Shown here: piece by piece, positions 8,737 through 17,265 of the stretch | Layout of the letters: each line of letters opens with the position of its first letter | How positions within the stretch are numbered: position 1 is the first letter of the stretch | Origin: Thiobacillus sp. | GTDB taxonomy: Bacteria > Pseudomonadota > Gammaproteobacteria > Burkholderiales > Thiobacillaceae | Assembly: GCF_030696885.1 (NCBI RefSeq) | Contig: NZ_JAUYRI010000017.1 | Span: 97,212 to 161,211 of the forward strand | DNA: 64,000 bases | Direction of reading: 5' to 3' | Made by a program: the position numbers and the translations under genes | Notes under the pieces: generated by a model | What the model saw: the letters and a program-made list of their open reading frames with translations, nothing else | Databases searched by the model: none | What the model was told of the DNA's origin: nothing

Positions 8737-11448
8737 ATGCTGCAATCCCTGTTCAAAAAAGTCTTCGGCAGTCGCAACGAGCGGCTGGTCAAACAATACC
8801 TGCAAAAGGTCAAGGCGATCAATGCGCTGGAGCCGGCGATGGAAAAATTGTCCGACGCCGAGCTGGCCGGCAAGACCGCCGAATTCAAGACCCGCCTGGA
8901 AAACGGCGAATCGCTCGACAAAATGCTGCCGGAAGCGTTTGCCGTCGTGCGCGAAGCGTCGAAGCGCGTGCTGGGCATGCGCCACTTCGACGTGCAGATG
9001 GTTGGCGGCATGGTGCTGCACGACGGCAAGATCGCCGAAATGCGCACCGGCGAGGGCAAGACCCTGATGGCCACGCTAGCGGCGTACCTGAATGCGCTGA
9101 CCGGCAAGGGCGTGCACGTGGTGACGGTCAACGACTACCTGGCCAGTCGCGACGCCGAATGGATGGGCCGGCTGTATGGCTTCCTCGGCCTGACCACCGG
9201 CATCAACCTGTCGCAGATGCCGCACGACGCCAAGCAGGCTGCGTACGCCGCCGACATCACCTACGGCACCAACAACGAATATGGCTTCGACTACCTGCGC
9301 GACAACATGGTCTACCAGATGAGCGAAAAGGTGCAGCGTCCGCTGGCCTTCGGCATCATCGACGAAGTCGACTCGATCCTGATCGACGAGGCGCGCACGC
9401 CGCTGATCATCTCCGGCCAGTCGGAGGAAAACACCGCGCTCTACCTGCAGGTCAACCAGGTGCCGCCGCGCCTGATCCGGCAGGACAAGGAAGACAGCGA
9501 AGGCGACTACTCAGTCGACGAGAAAACGCGCCAGGTGCTGCTGTCCGAGGCCGGCCATGAAAAGGTCGAGGCCATCCTCACCGAAATGGGCCTGCTGCCC
9601 GAGGGCGGCAGTCTCTATGATGCTTCCAACATCATGCTGATGCACCACGTGTACGCCTCGCTGCGCGCGCACGCGCTGTTCTTCAAGGATCAGCACTACG
9701 TGGTGCAGAACGACGAGGTCATCATCGTCGACGAGTTCACCGGCCGCCTGATGAGCGGGCGCCGCTGGTCGGAAGGCCTGCACCAGGCAGTCGAGGCCAA
9801 GGAAGGCGTGTCGATCCAGAAGGAAAACCAGACACTGGCGTCGATCACTTTCCAGAACTACTTCCGCATGTACGGAAAGCTGTCGGGCATGACCGGCACG
9901 GCAGACACCGAGGCGTTCGAGTTCCAGAGCATCTACGGCCTGGAAACTGTGGTCATCCCGACCCACCGCCCGATGGTCCGCAAGGACGAGCACGACCAGG
10001 TCTACCGTACCGCGGGCGAACGCGACCAGGCGGTGATCAACGACATCCGCGCGCGCAACGCCAACGGCCAGCCGGTGCTGGTCGGCACCACGTCGATCGA
10101 GGCCAACGAGCATCTGTCGGCTGAGCTGAAGAAGGCCGGCCTGCCGCACAACGTGCTGAATGCCAAGCAGCACGAGCGCGAAGCCGAAGTCATCGCGCAG
10201 GCGGGCATGCCGGGCGGCATCACCATCGCCACCAACATGGCGGGCCGTGGCACCGACATCGTGCTGGGCGGCAGTATCCAGAAGGAGCTCGACGCGATCA
10301 GCCTGGATGAGGCGCTGTCCAGCAGCGAAAAGGCCAGCTGCACCGCGGCGCTCAAGGCCGAATGGCAGCCGCGCCACGACGCGGTGCTGGCGTCCGGCGG
10401 CCTGCATATTATCGGCACCGAGCGCCATGAATCGCGTCGTGTCGACAACCAGCTGCGCGGCCGCTCCGGGCGCCAGGGCGACCCCGGCTCGAGCCGCTTC
10501 TTCCTGTCGCTGGAAGATCCGCTGCTGCGCATTTTCGCGTCCGATCGCGTCGCCGCGATCATGGACCGCCTGAAAATGCCCGAGGGCGAGGCGATCGAGC
10601 ATCCGTGGGTGACGCGCGCGATCGAGAACGCACAGCGCAAGGTCGAACAGCGCAACTTCGACATCAGAAAGCAGCTGCTCGAATACGACGACGTTTCCAA
10701 TGACCAGCGCAAGGTCATCTACGAACAGCGCAACGAGCTGCTGGCAAGCGCCGACATCGGCGAGACCATCCGCGCGATGCGTGACGACGTGCTGAACGAG
10801 ACCATCGACCTGCATATCGCACCTGGCAGCATGGACGAGCAATGGGACGTGGCGGGGCTGGAAAAAACGCTGGCCGGGCAGTTCTCGCTCGATCTGCCGC
10901 TGCAGCAATGGCTGGACGAGGACAAACGGCTCGACGAGGACAGCCTGCGCAAGAAAATTTGCGAGGCCGCCGATGCGGTCTACAAAGAGAAGGAAGCCCG
11001 CGTGGGCGTCGAGGGGCTGCGTCAGTTCGAGCACGCCGTGATGCTGCAGAGTCTGGATTCGCACTGGCGTGAACACCTGTCCGCGCTCGACCACCTGCGC
11101 CAGGGCATCCACCTGCGCGGCTATGCGCAGAAGCAGCCCAAGCAGGAATACAAGCGCGAGGCGTTCGAGCTGTTCTCCGCCATGCTCACCGCAATCAAGG
11201 CGGAAGTGACGCAGATCACCTCCACCGTGCAGGTGCGCGCGCCCGAGGATGTGCAGGCGGTCGCGTTGCACGAGCCGCCCAACATGCAGTTCGAGCACAC
11301 CGAATACGACGAGGGGCGTGACTTTGCCGAAGCCGCCGTGGGTACGACGGCCGTCCCTGCCGACGCCTATCCCAAGGTCGGCCGCAACGATCCGTGCCCG
11401 TGCGGATCGGGCAAGAAATACAAGCAGTGCCACGGCAAACTCGTCTGA
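8737..11448 (+). CDS. secA: Preprotein translocase ATPase SecA
   Basis: Motor of the Sec export pathway at the inner membrane. 903 residues from the ATG at 8737 ([19 protein letters not shown]), the normal length; the upstream open frame overlaps the divergent gene and is not coding. Walker [17 protein letters not shown]-type [16 protein letters not shown], the NTPase-2 motif [14 protein letters not shown] and [13 protein letters not shown] are present. It ends with the zinc-binding SEC-C motif [19 protein letters not shown] (CxCx8CH) that contacts SecB and lipids. A 75-residue gene follows after ten bases. Confidence 0.98.
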   Translation: MLQSLFKKVFGSRNERLVKQYLQKVKAINALEPAMEKLSDAELAGKTAEFKTRLENGESLDKMLPEAFAVVREASKRVLGMRHFDVQMVGGMVLHDGKIAEMRTGEGKTLMATLAAYLNALTGKGVHVVTVNDYLASRDAEWMGRLYGFLGLTTGINLSQMPHDAKQAAYAADITYGTNNEYGFDYLRDNMVYQMSEKVQRPLAFGIIDEVDSILIDEARTPLIISGQSEENTALYLQVNQVPPRLIRQDKEDSEGDYSVDEKTRQVLLSEAGHEKVEAILTEMGLLPEGGSLYDASNIMLMHHVYASLRAHALFFKDQHYVVQNDEVIIVDEFTGRLMSGRRWSEGLHQAVEAKEGVSIQKENQTLASITFQNYFRMYGKLSGMTGTADTEAFEFQSIYGLETVVIPTHRPMVRKDEHDQVYRTAGERDQAVINDIRARNANGQPVLVGTTSIEANEHLSAELKKAGLPHNVLNAKQHEREAEVIAQAGMPGGITIATNMAGRGTDIVLGGSIQKELDAISLDEALSSSEKASCTAALKAEWQPRHDAVLASGGLHIIGTERHESRRVDNQLRGRSGRQGDPGSSRFFLSLEDPLLRIFASDRVAAIMDRLKMPEGEAIEHPWVTRAIENAQRKVEQRNFDIRKQLLEYDDVSNDQRKVIYEQRNELLASADIGETIRAMRDDVLNETIDLHIAPGSMDEQWDVAGLEKTLAGQFSLDLPLQQWLDEDKRLDEDSLRKKICEAADAVYKEKEARVGVEGLRQFEHAVMLQSLDSHWREHLSALDHLRQGIHLRGYAQKQPKQEYKREAFELFSAMLTAIKAEVTQITSTVQVRAPEDVQAVALHEPPNMQFEHTEYDEGRDFAEAAVGTTAVPADAYPKVGRNDPCPCGSGKKYKQCHGKLV

Positions 11449-11457
11449 GGAGTCAAC

Positions 11458-11685
11458 ATGCCTTACTACGTGTTTAGACTGGGGATGTTCAAGGTGCTGG
11501 AAAAGCAGGGCGAGTGGGCAAACTTCAAGGAAGCCCGCGCCCACGTCAACGAACTGCGCAAGACCCTCGACCCCAAGACCGGCGACAAGTACAAGATGAT
11601 CTTCGCCGACAACGAAATCGCCGCGCAGGACACGCTGAGCGCCGAGCGCGAACTGGAGAAGACCCTCTCCGGTGACGACTGGTGA
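11458..11685 (+). CDS. Small conserved-looking protein after secA
   Basis: 75 residues, soluble, charged, no signal peptide, helix-rich (EWANFKEARAHVNELRKTL, then AQDTLSAERELEKTLSGDDW). Begins ten bases after secA with a GAGG ribosome site at 11448-11451, so it is probably cotranscribed. I do not recognise the family. Codon use and GC match its neighbours, which supports a real gene. Confidence 0.65.
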   Translation: MPYYVFRLGMFKVLEKQGEWANFKEARAHVNELRKTLDPKTGDKYKMIFADNEIAAQDTLSAERELEKTLSGDDW

Positions 11686-11737
11686 AAGTCACTCATAAAC
11701 CTACTGCGCACCTGTGATCCGGGATCGTGCGCTGCTC

Positions 11738-11771
11738 GCAATCCTCATGTACTTGAGTACATTCCGGTTGC
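11738..11771. repeat. Imperfect inverted repeat in the gap before 11840
   Basis: A perfect core atgtact-tg-agtacat (11747-11762) sits inside a longer imperfect hairpin bounded by gcaa and ttgc. It lies in a 154-base gap whose style resembles dispersed intergenic repeats, but only one copy was noticed here. Confidence 0.4.
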
Positions 11772-11839
11772 TGCGCTGCTGACTCACCCGGCTGACAGGC
11801 GTTCGCTACGGTTTCTGAGCAACTTTTGGGCAAGTTGCT

Positions 11840-12286
11840 ATGGCTGAATACAACGAAGACGCGTACAGACTGGCCCGCAAGGCCTACATCGAGCACAGCT
11901 GTCCCTTCGAGCGGGCGCTGCTGTCACGCTGCGTCAGTTGCAGCCGCTCGCACAAGCTCAATCTGGCCGAGCGCGAGGCGATTGCCTGCAGCGATCCGGA
12001 GGTGCGCGAACTCTGCCTGGTTTTTTATCAGGCGCTGCACGAGAATGCGCAGTTCGCGCTGAAGACCAGCCCCGATGCACCGTGGCCGTTCGGCAAGGAA
12101 ATCCGCGCCCAGTGCGGTGGCGTGCGCGGGCTGGCGATGGCAATGGAGGATGTGGGCAACGAGACCACCGACATCGCCGCGACCGTGCTGCAGGGGCATG
12201 TGCATTTCGGCGGCTGCAGCGAGTTCCCCTATTCCGAGATCATGCGGGCGGTGGTGCATTACGAGCCCCGCAAGCGGCGCGGCTAA
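11840..12286 (+). CDS. Cysteine-rich cytoplasmic protein of unknown function
   Basis: 148 residues, no signal peptide or TM segment. Cysteines at 21, 31, 34, 50 and 59 (pattern C-x9-C-x2-C-x15-C-x8-C) suggest a metal or Fe-S site in the N-terminal half; two more occur near RAQCGG and FGGCSEF. The C-terminal part (GLAMAMEDVGNETTDIAA) has no motif I know. The start ATG overlaps a TTGGGCAAG stretch with no strong ribosome site. It stands between secA's small neighbour and the copper operon but is separated from both. Confidence 0.65.
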   Translation: MAEYNEDAYRLARKAYIEHSCPFERALLSRCVSCSRSHKLNLAEREAIACSDPEVRELCLVFYQALHENAQFALKTSPDAPWPFGKEIRAQCGGVRGLAMAMEDVGNETTDIAATVLQGHVHFGGCSEFPYSEIMRAVVHYEPRKRRG

Positions 12287-12332
12287 CTGCCCGGCACCGA
12301 CGCGGGGAACCCGCAGCGCGGCCGGCAGTCTC

Positions 12333-12361
12333 TTGGGCGGACCCCTTTTTTTGATTACACT
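12333..12361 (+). promoter_or_regulatory. Sigma-70-like promoter of the copper operon
   Basis: TTGGGC (12333-12338), 17-base spacer, TACACT (12356-12361). The predicted transcript start falls at or next to the GTG start at 12368, so the first message may be leaderless. The spacer is 17, not the 19-20 bases of CueR/MerR-type promoters, so a different kind of copper control is expected. Confidence 0.5.
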
Positions 12362-12367
12362 GCCTGC

Positions 12368-12733
12368 GTGCGATCCCGATTCCACCGATTCCTGCTGATG
12401 TTGCTGATGCTCGCCCTGCCGGTGCAGGCGCTGGCGTCCGCTTCCATGCTGGGTTGCACCTTCGCGCATCCGGCGACAGTGGCTCAGCTGACGCCGGCCG
12501 ACGCGGCGATGACGACGCCCTGCCACGAGCCGGAGCCGACCTCCGCCCCCGCCACCCAACATGACTGCAAGCACTGCGCGAGTTGCGCGCTGGCGTCGGC
12601 GCTGCCGATTCCAGCTGCCGACGTGCCGGCCATCGTGCCGGCTGTCAGCCGCTACAGCCTTCTGTCCCTCCAGCCCTTCAGCGGCTTTGTTCCCGACGGC
12701 CCCGAGCGGCCCCCCCGACCCACCTTCGCCTGA
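12368..12733 (+). CDS. Secreted Cys/His protein of the DUF2946 type
   Basis: 121 residues beginning at a GTG: signal peptide (RFHRFLLMLLMLALPVQALASA), then a short extracytoplasmic domain with the cluster HDCKHCASCALASALP and a C-terminus ending GPERPPRPTFA. Proteins of this look commonly open copper or heavy-metal efflux operons; their role is not established. The CxxCxxC-like cluster with neighbouring histidine would suit metal binding. First gene of the operon running to about 17257. Confidence 0.7.
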   Translation: MRSRFHRFLLMLLMLALPVQALASASMLGCTFAHPATVAQLTPADAAMTTPCHEPEPTSAPATQHDCKHCASCALASALPIPAADVPAIVPAVSRYSLLSLQPFSGFVPDGPERPPRPTFA

Positions 12734-12806
12734 ATCCCGCGCCGTCTGACGGCGCGTCCATCGATTTTGAGCGCGGCCCTGCGCCGCGTGATGTGCGAGG
12801 TTCTCT

Positions 12807-13136
12807 ATGTTGAACGCTTTATTCCGACGTGCGGCGCGGCTGGCGCATGCACCCGTATTCCGGCTGGCGGTGCCCGGTCTGATGGCCTGGTCGCTGTGGG
12901 CACCCACGGCGCATGCCGCCGAGCCGCCGGCAAACGCGCAGGTGATGCCTGCGCCCTTCAAACACTACCAGGGCTGGCGCGACGAGCCGCTGCAGGACTG
13001 GCGCCAGGCCAACGAGCGGGTCGGTGAGGTTGGTGGCTGGCGTACTTATCTGCGTGAATCGGCGCCGGGCGGCGGCGCGGATGCAGGCGCGGGCGATCAG
13101 GGCAGTCATGGCGGCCACGGCCACCACGGCCATTGA
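12807..13136 (+). CDS. Periplasmic His-tailed protein of the copper operon
   Basis: 109 residues: N-terminal membrane/signal segment (about 20-40, ending AHAAEPP), a middle motif FKHYQGWRDEPLQDWRQANE followed by VGEVGGWRTYL, and a glycine/histidine tail GGHGHHGH. The tail looks like a metal sink. I know the middle motif only as a feature of uncharacterised proteins next to TolC/CopA-like genes. It precedes the TolC-type gene by nine bases. Confidence 0.75.
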   Translation: MLNALFRRAARLAHAPVFRLAVPGLMAWSLWAPTAHAAEPPANAQVMPAPFKHYQGWRDEPLQDWRQANERVGEVGGWRTYLRESAPGGGADAGAGDQGSHGGHGHHGH

Positions 13137-13145
13137 GGAGACGCC

Positions 13146-14558
13146 ATGAATACGAATCCTTTCACCCCCCGTACGCTTGTTCTCGCTGTGCTGTCCGCCA
13201 CGCTGCTGGGCGGCTGCGCGAGTTTTTCCGAAGACGGCGGGTTGGATGCAATCCAGTCCGCCACCCGCACGCATCTTCAGCAGGACGTCGTATGGACCCG
13301 CGACGAGGCCAGCCGCAGCGCGTCGCAGGCGCGGGTCGATGCGCTGCTGGCGCAGCCGCTGTCGGCCGACGACGCGGTGCAGATCGCGCTCCTGAACAAT
13401 CCCGGCTTGCAGGCAGCGTTCAACACCCTGGGCATCGCCGAGGCCGATTGGGTGGCGGCGCAGCGCCTGCCCAACCCGGGCTTTTCCATCGGCCGCTCGA
13501 CGCGCGGCAGCGAGGTGGAGTGGGAGCGCAGTTTGCACTTCAACCTGGCGGCGCTGCTGACGATGCCGATGCGCGCCGACATCGAGCAGCGGCTGTTCGA
13601 GCAGACCCGGCGCGCGCTGGTGCTCGACGTGCTGCGACTGGCGGCTGAGACGCGCAAGGCCTGGGTCGTCGCCGTGGCGGCCGGGCAGACCGCCGAATAC
13701 CAGAACCAGGCGATGGAAGCCGCCGAGGCCGGCGCCGAACTGGCGCGACGCATGGCGCAGGTGGGCAACTGGAGCAAGTTGAAGCAGGTGCGCGAGCAGT
13801 CCTTCTACGCCGATGCGGCCCTGGCGGTGGCGCGTGCCGGCCAGGCGAAGTTGGCCGCGCGCGAGCGGCTGGTTCGCCTGATGGGGCTGCCGAACGCCGG
13901 AAAACTGCAATTGCCCGATCGCCTGCCCGACCTGCCGGCGGCCGTGCCGGCGCTGCCGGACGTCGAGCAGCAGGCGATGGACTCCCGCATCGACCTGCAG
14001 ATGACGAAGCTGCAGACCGAAACGCTGGCGAAAAACCTGGGCCTCACGCGCAGCACCCGCTTCATCAACGTGCTGGAACTGGGCATCAGCAACAACAGCT
14101 CGAACGAGGACCCGACCCAGCGCGGCTACGAGATCAGCTTCGAGCTGCCGCTGTTCGACTTCGGGCAGAGCCGGGTGGTGGCCGCCGAATCGCGCTACCG
14201 GCAGGCGCTGGAGCTGGCGCGCGAAGCCGCGGTGAACGCGCGCTCCGAAGTGCGCGAGGCCTACACCCTGCAGCAGAGTCAGTACGCCATCGCGCGCCAT
14301 TTGCGCGACGAGGTGGTGCCGCTGAAGCAGCGCATCTCCGAAGAGAACGTGCTGCGCTACAACGGCATGCTGATCGGCGTGTTCGAACTGCTGGCCGACG
14401 CACGCTCGCAGATCGCCTCGGTCAACGCCGCCATCGAGGCGCAGCGCGACTTCTGGCTGGCCGACGCCGACCTGGCGATGGCGCTGGTCGGCACCCCCGG
14501 CAAGATGGCTGTCACTACTGTTTCGTCTGCCCCCGCCGATGCGGGCGGCGGCCACTGA
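13146..14558 (+). CDS. TolC-family outer-membrane efflux lipoprotein
   Basis: 470 residues. A lipobox (LLGGC, Cys23) follows a signal peptide, so the mature protein is a lipoprotein. Two outer-membrane efflux repeats are visible: the first around ALLNNPGLQAAFNTLGIAEADWVAAQRLPNPGF, the second around ISFELPLFDFGQSRVVAAESRYRQALELA, each with long coiled-coil helices. The family (NodT/CzcC/TolC) forms trimeric exit ducts for tripartite pumps. No pump or adaptor lies in this operon; the nearest is the HME-RND set at 23433-28829, which has its own exit duct. Confidence 0.85.
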   Translation: MNTNPFTPRTLVLAVLSATLLGGCASFSEDGGLDAIQSATRTHLQQDVVWTRDEASRSASQARVDALLAQPLSADDAVQIALLNNPGLQAAFNTLGIAEADWVAAQRLPNPGFSIGRSTRGSEVEWERSLHFNLAALLTMPMRADIEQRLFEQTRRALVLDVLRLAAETRKAWVVAVAAGQTAEYQNQAMEAAEAGAELARRMAQVGNWSKLKQVREQSFYADAALAVARAGQAKLAARERLVRLMGLPNAGKLQLPDRLPDLPAAVPALPDVEQQAMDSRIDLQMTKLQTETLAKNLGLTRSTRFINVLELGISNNSSNEDPTQRGYEISFELPLFDFGQSRVVAAESRYRQALELAREAAVNARSEVREAYTLQQSQYAIARHLRDEVVPLKQRISEENVLRYNGMLIGVFELLADARSQIASVNAAIEAQRDFWLADADLAMALVGTPGKMAVTTVSSAPADAGGGH

Positions 14559-14569
14559 AAGGATTTGCC

Positions 14570-15961
14570 ATGACTTCAAGACGTGATTTTTTCAAGCTGG
14601 CCGGTGTGGCCGCGGCGGCGAGCGTCAGCCCGGTGGCGATGGCTCGGCTGCCCGAGATTGTCAGCATGGATACGCCGGCCACCCAGCCGCCCCTGCTGCC
14701 GCCCAACGGCCGGCCCTACAACCCGGTGGTGACGCTCAACGGCTGGACGCTGCCGTGGCGCATGAACAATGGCGTAAAGGAATTCCACCTGGTCGCCGAG
14801 CCGGTGGTGCGCGAGATTGCCCCCGGCATGAAGGCGCATCTGTGGGGCTATAACGGCCAGTCGCCCGGCCCGACCATCGAGGTGGTGGAAGGCGACCGTG
14901 TGCGCATCTTCGTCACCAACCGCCTGCCCGAGCACACCACCATCCATTGGCACGGCCAGCGGCTGCCCAACGGCATGGACGGCGTCGGCGGCCTGACGCA
15001 GCCGCAGATTCCCGCCGGCAAAACCTTCGTCTACGAATTTGTCGCGCGGCGTCCCGGCACCTTCATGTATCACCCGCACGCCGATGAAATGACGCAGATG
15101 GCGATGGGCATGATGGGCTTCTGGATCACCCATCCGAAGGGCAGGCATCCGCTGATCGATCCGGTCGACCGCGACTTTTGCTTTCTCCTGAACGCCTACG
15201 ACATCGAGCCCGGCAGTGCCACGCCGCAGGTCAACACCATGCTCGACTTCAACCTGTGGACCTGGAACAGCCGCGCCTTTCCCGGTATCGACAGCCTCAA
15301 TGTTCGGCTCAATGACCGGGTGCGCATCCGCATCGGCAACCTCACCATGACCAACCATCCGATCCACCTGCACGGAGTGGAGTTCGAGGTGACCGGCACC
15401 GATGGCGGGCCGACGCCGAAGGGCTCGCGCTGGATGGAAGTCACTGCCGACATCGCCGTCGGCCAGATGCGGCAGATCGAGTTCCTCGCCGACGAGGAGG
15501 GCGACTGGGCCTTCCACTGCCACAAGAGCCATCACGTGATGAACGCGATGGGGCACGATGTGCCGACCATGATCGGGGTCGATCACACGGGGCTCGCCGG
15601 CAAGATCACCAAGCTCATTCCCGACTACATGGTGATGGGCGAGCGCGGCATGGCCGACATGGCCGAAATGGAAATGCCGCTGCCCGACAACACGCTGCCG
15701 ATGATGATGGGGCAGGGACAGTTCGGCCCGCTGGAAATGGGCGGCATGTTCACCGTGATGAAGGTGCGCCGTGAGCAGAAGCGCGGCGACTACTCCGATC
15801 CCGGCTGGTACAAGCATCCGCCCGGCACCGTGGCCTACGAGTTGAAGGAGGCGCCCCCCGCGCCGGTGCGCGCGCCGCAAGCCGCTTCGCCGCAGGGCTC
15901 GCCCGGTGACGTCGAGGTCAAGGTGCGGAAACCCAGCAGTCATGACGGCCACAACCATTGA
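14570..15961 (+). CDS. Tat-exported multicopper oxidase (CopA/CueO-like)
   Basis: 463 residues, probably oxidising Cu(I) or organic substrates with O2 in the periplasm. Twin-arginine signal SRRDFFKLAG at residues 3-12. Copper motifs in order: HWHG, HPHADE, HPIHLHG and HCHKSHHVMNAM (HCHx3Hx4M), which supply the type 1, 2 and 3 sites. After the last site there is a methionine-rich stretch (MADMAEMEMPLP, MMMGQGQFGPLEMGGM) of the kind that binds Cu(I). Ribosome site AAAGGA eight bases before the ATG. Between the TolC-type gene and a cupredoxin gene. Confidence 0.9.
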   Translation: MTSRRDFFKLAGVAAAASVSPVAMARLPEIVSMDTPATQPPLLPPNGRPYNPVVTLNGWTLPWRMNNGVKEFHLVAEPVVREIAPGMKAHLWGYNGQSPGPTIEVVEGDRVRIFVTNRLPEHTTIHWHGQRLPNGMDGVGGLTQPQIPAGKTFVYEFVARRPGTFMYHPHADEMTQMAMGMMGFWITHPKGRHPLIDPVDRDFCFLLNAYDIEPGSATPQVNTMLDFNLWTWNSRAFPGIDSLNVRLNDRVRIRIGNLTMTNHPIHLHGVEFEVTGTDGGPTPKGSRWMEVTADIAVGQMRQIEFLADEEGDWAFHCHKSHHVMNAMGHDVPTMIGVDHTGLAGKITKLIPDYMVMGERGMADMAEMEMPLPDNTLPMMMGQGQFGPLEMGGMFTVMKVRREQKRGDYSDPGWYKHPPGTVAYELKEAPPAPVRAPQAASPQGSPGDVEVKVRKPSSHDGHNH

Positions 15962-15981
15962 ACAGCATGAAAGGACATCCG

Positions 15982-16485
15982 ATGAAAACCACCCTGCTAC
16001 TGGCCGCGTTGATGACGGCCGCATTGACCACCTTGCCGGCACATGCGCACGGCGACAAGAAGCACGCTGCCGCGCCTGTTGTATTTGAACAGACCGCCTG
16101 GGGCATCGCCGGCAAGCCCGCCGACGCCAAGCGCACGATCACCGTAGACATGACCGATACCATGCGCTTCACCCCCGACACGATCACCGTGAAACAAGGC
16201 GAGACCGTGCGCTTCGTCGTCAAAAACCGCGGCCGCATGCTGCACGAGATGGTGATCGGCACGCCCGATGAACTGGCGAAGCATGCCGCCATGATGGCTA
16301 AGTTTCCCAACATGGAACACGACGCGCCCTACATGGTCCATGTGGATCCCGGCAAGACCGGTGAAATCGTCTGGCATTTCAACCGAGCCGGCAGCTTCGA
16401 ATTCGCCTGCCTGATCGCCGGCCATTACGAAGCCGGCATGCGCGGCACCCTTACTGTCACCCCGAAACAAGGAGCTGCACAATGA
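15982..16485 (+). CDS. Periplasmic cupredoxin
   Basis: 167 residues from the ATG at 15982, preceded by AAAGGA; an earlier in-frame TTG-type start at 15958 overlaps the oxidase stop and is less likely. Signal peptide to AHAHG, then a plastocyanin-like domain. Type 1 copper ligands can be read as His in RMLHEMVIG and Cys, His, Met in CLIAGHYEAGM (Cx4Hx4M). A copper carrier or electron-transfer partner for the oxidase is likely. Stop overlaps the next start (ATGA). Confidence 0.88.
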   Translation: MKTTLLLAALMTAALTTLPAHAHGDKKHAAAPVVFEQTAWGIAGKPADAKRTITVDMTDTMRFTPDTITVKQGETVRFVVKNRGRMLHEMVIGTPDELAKHAAMMAKFPNMEHDAPYMVHVDPGKTGEIVWHFNRAGSFEFACLIAGHYEAGMRGTLTVTPKQGAAQ

Positions 16486-16793
16486 AAAAATGGATCCCCC
16501 TGCTGGCCGCGCTGGCGTTCGCCCCTACGCTTCACGCCGAACCGGCAACGCCGCCTGTCGCCCAGACCGCCGTGATGAGCGACGGCGAGGTGCGCAAGAT
16601 CGATACGGCCAACGTCAAGCTCACCCTCAGGCATGGCCCCATCGCCAACCTCGACATGCCCGGCATGACCATGGTGTTCAAGGCGAAAACGCCTGAGCTG
16701 TTGCAGGGACTCAAGGTGGGCGACAAGGTTAAATTCCGTGCCGAAGAAATCGACGGCGCCTACACGGTGACGGCGATCCAGCCGGCGCCGTAG
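16482..16793 (+). CDS. CusF-like periplasmic copper-binding protein
   Basis: 103 residues with a signal peptide (MKKWIPLLAALAFAPTLHA) and a small OB-fold domain of the CusF family. The metal region reads RHGPIANLDMPGMTMVFKAK: the His and the two Met ligands of CusF are kept, but the Trp that caps Cu(I) in E. coli CusF is replaced by Met (LDMPGMTM). Overlaps the cupredoxin gene by four bases. Probably a periplasmic copper chaperone. Confidence 0.88.
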   Translation: MKKWIPLLAALAFAPTLHAEPATPPVAQTAVMSDGEVRKIDTANVKLTLRHGPIANLDMPGMTMVFKAKTPELLQGLKVGDKVKFRAEEIDGAYTVTAIQPAP

Positions 16794-16933
16794 CGGTTTC
16801 TGCGCAGGCACGGCCACGCACTGGGAAGCCCGGCAGGAAGGGTCTGGACAGATGGCATTTTTGTACTAAACAGAAGGCTCCCCCGACGCGGCAGGGTGCC
16901 GTGCCGGAGGGTACTTTCACTCAGGAGACCATG

Positions 16934-17257
16934 ATGAAACAGCTGTCCTTGCTGGCATTTTCCCTTTGCGCGGCGCTCGCCCTCCCGGCGCAGGCCGACC
17001 ACCACATGACGCAGGAGCGGGCCTACGGATACGAGTTGATGAGTTCGCAGGAGCGGACCGAGTATCAGGAGCGCATGCGCGCAGCCAAGACCGAGCAGGA
17101 GCGCGAAACCCTGCGGCTGGAACACCACAAGAAAATGCAGGAACGCGCCAAGGCGCAGGGCAAGACCCTGCCCGAGATGCCCCCTGCAGGTCGCGGGCCC
17201 GGCATGGGCCCGGGTATGGGACCCGGCGGTGGAATGGGTCCCGGACCCGGCAAGTGA
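16934..17257 (+). CDS. Small periplasmic helical protein with Gly/Met/Pro tail
   Basis: 107 residues from the ATG at 16934 (AGGAG at 16923-16927). Signal peptide cut after AQA; mature part starts DHHMTQ, continues as a charged helical region (RTEYQERMRAAKTEQERETL) and ends in a low-complexity GPGMGPG tail. Helical and His/Met-bearing like Spy/CpxP-family stress proteins but with no clear LTXXQ motif, so I do not assign it. 140 bases separate it from the CusF-like gene, so it may have its own promoter. Faces the histidine kinase gene. Confidence 0.7.
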   Translation: MKQLSLLAFSLCAALALPAQADHHMTQERAYGYELMSSQERTEYQERMRAAKTEQERETLRLEHHKKMQERAKAQGKTLPEMPPAGRGPGMGPGMGPGGGMGPGPGK

Positions 17258-17265
17258 GACCGGGT

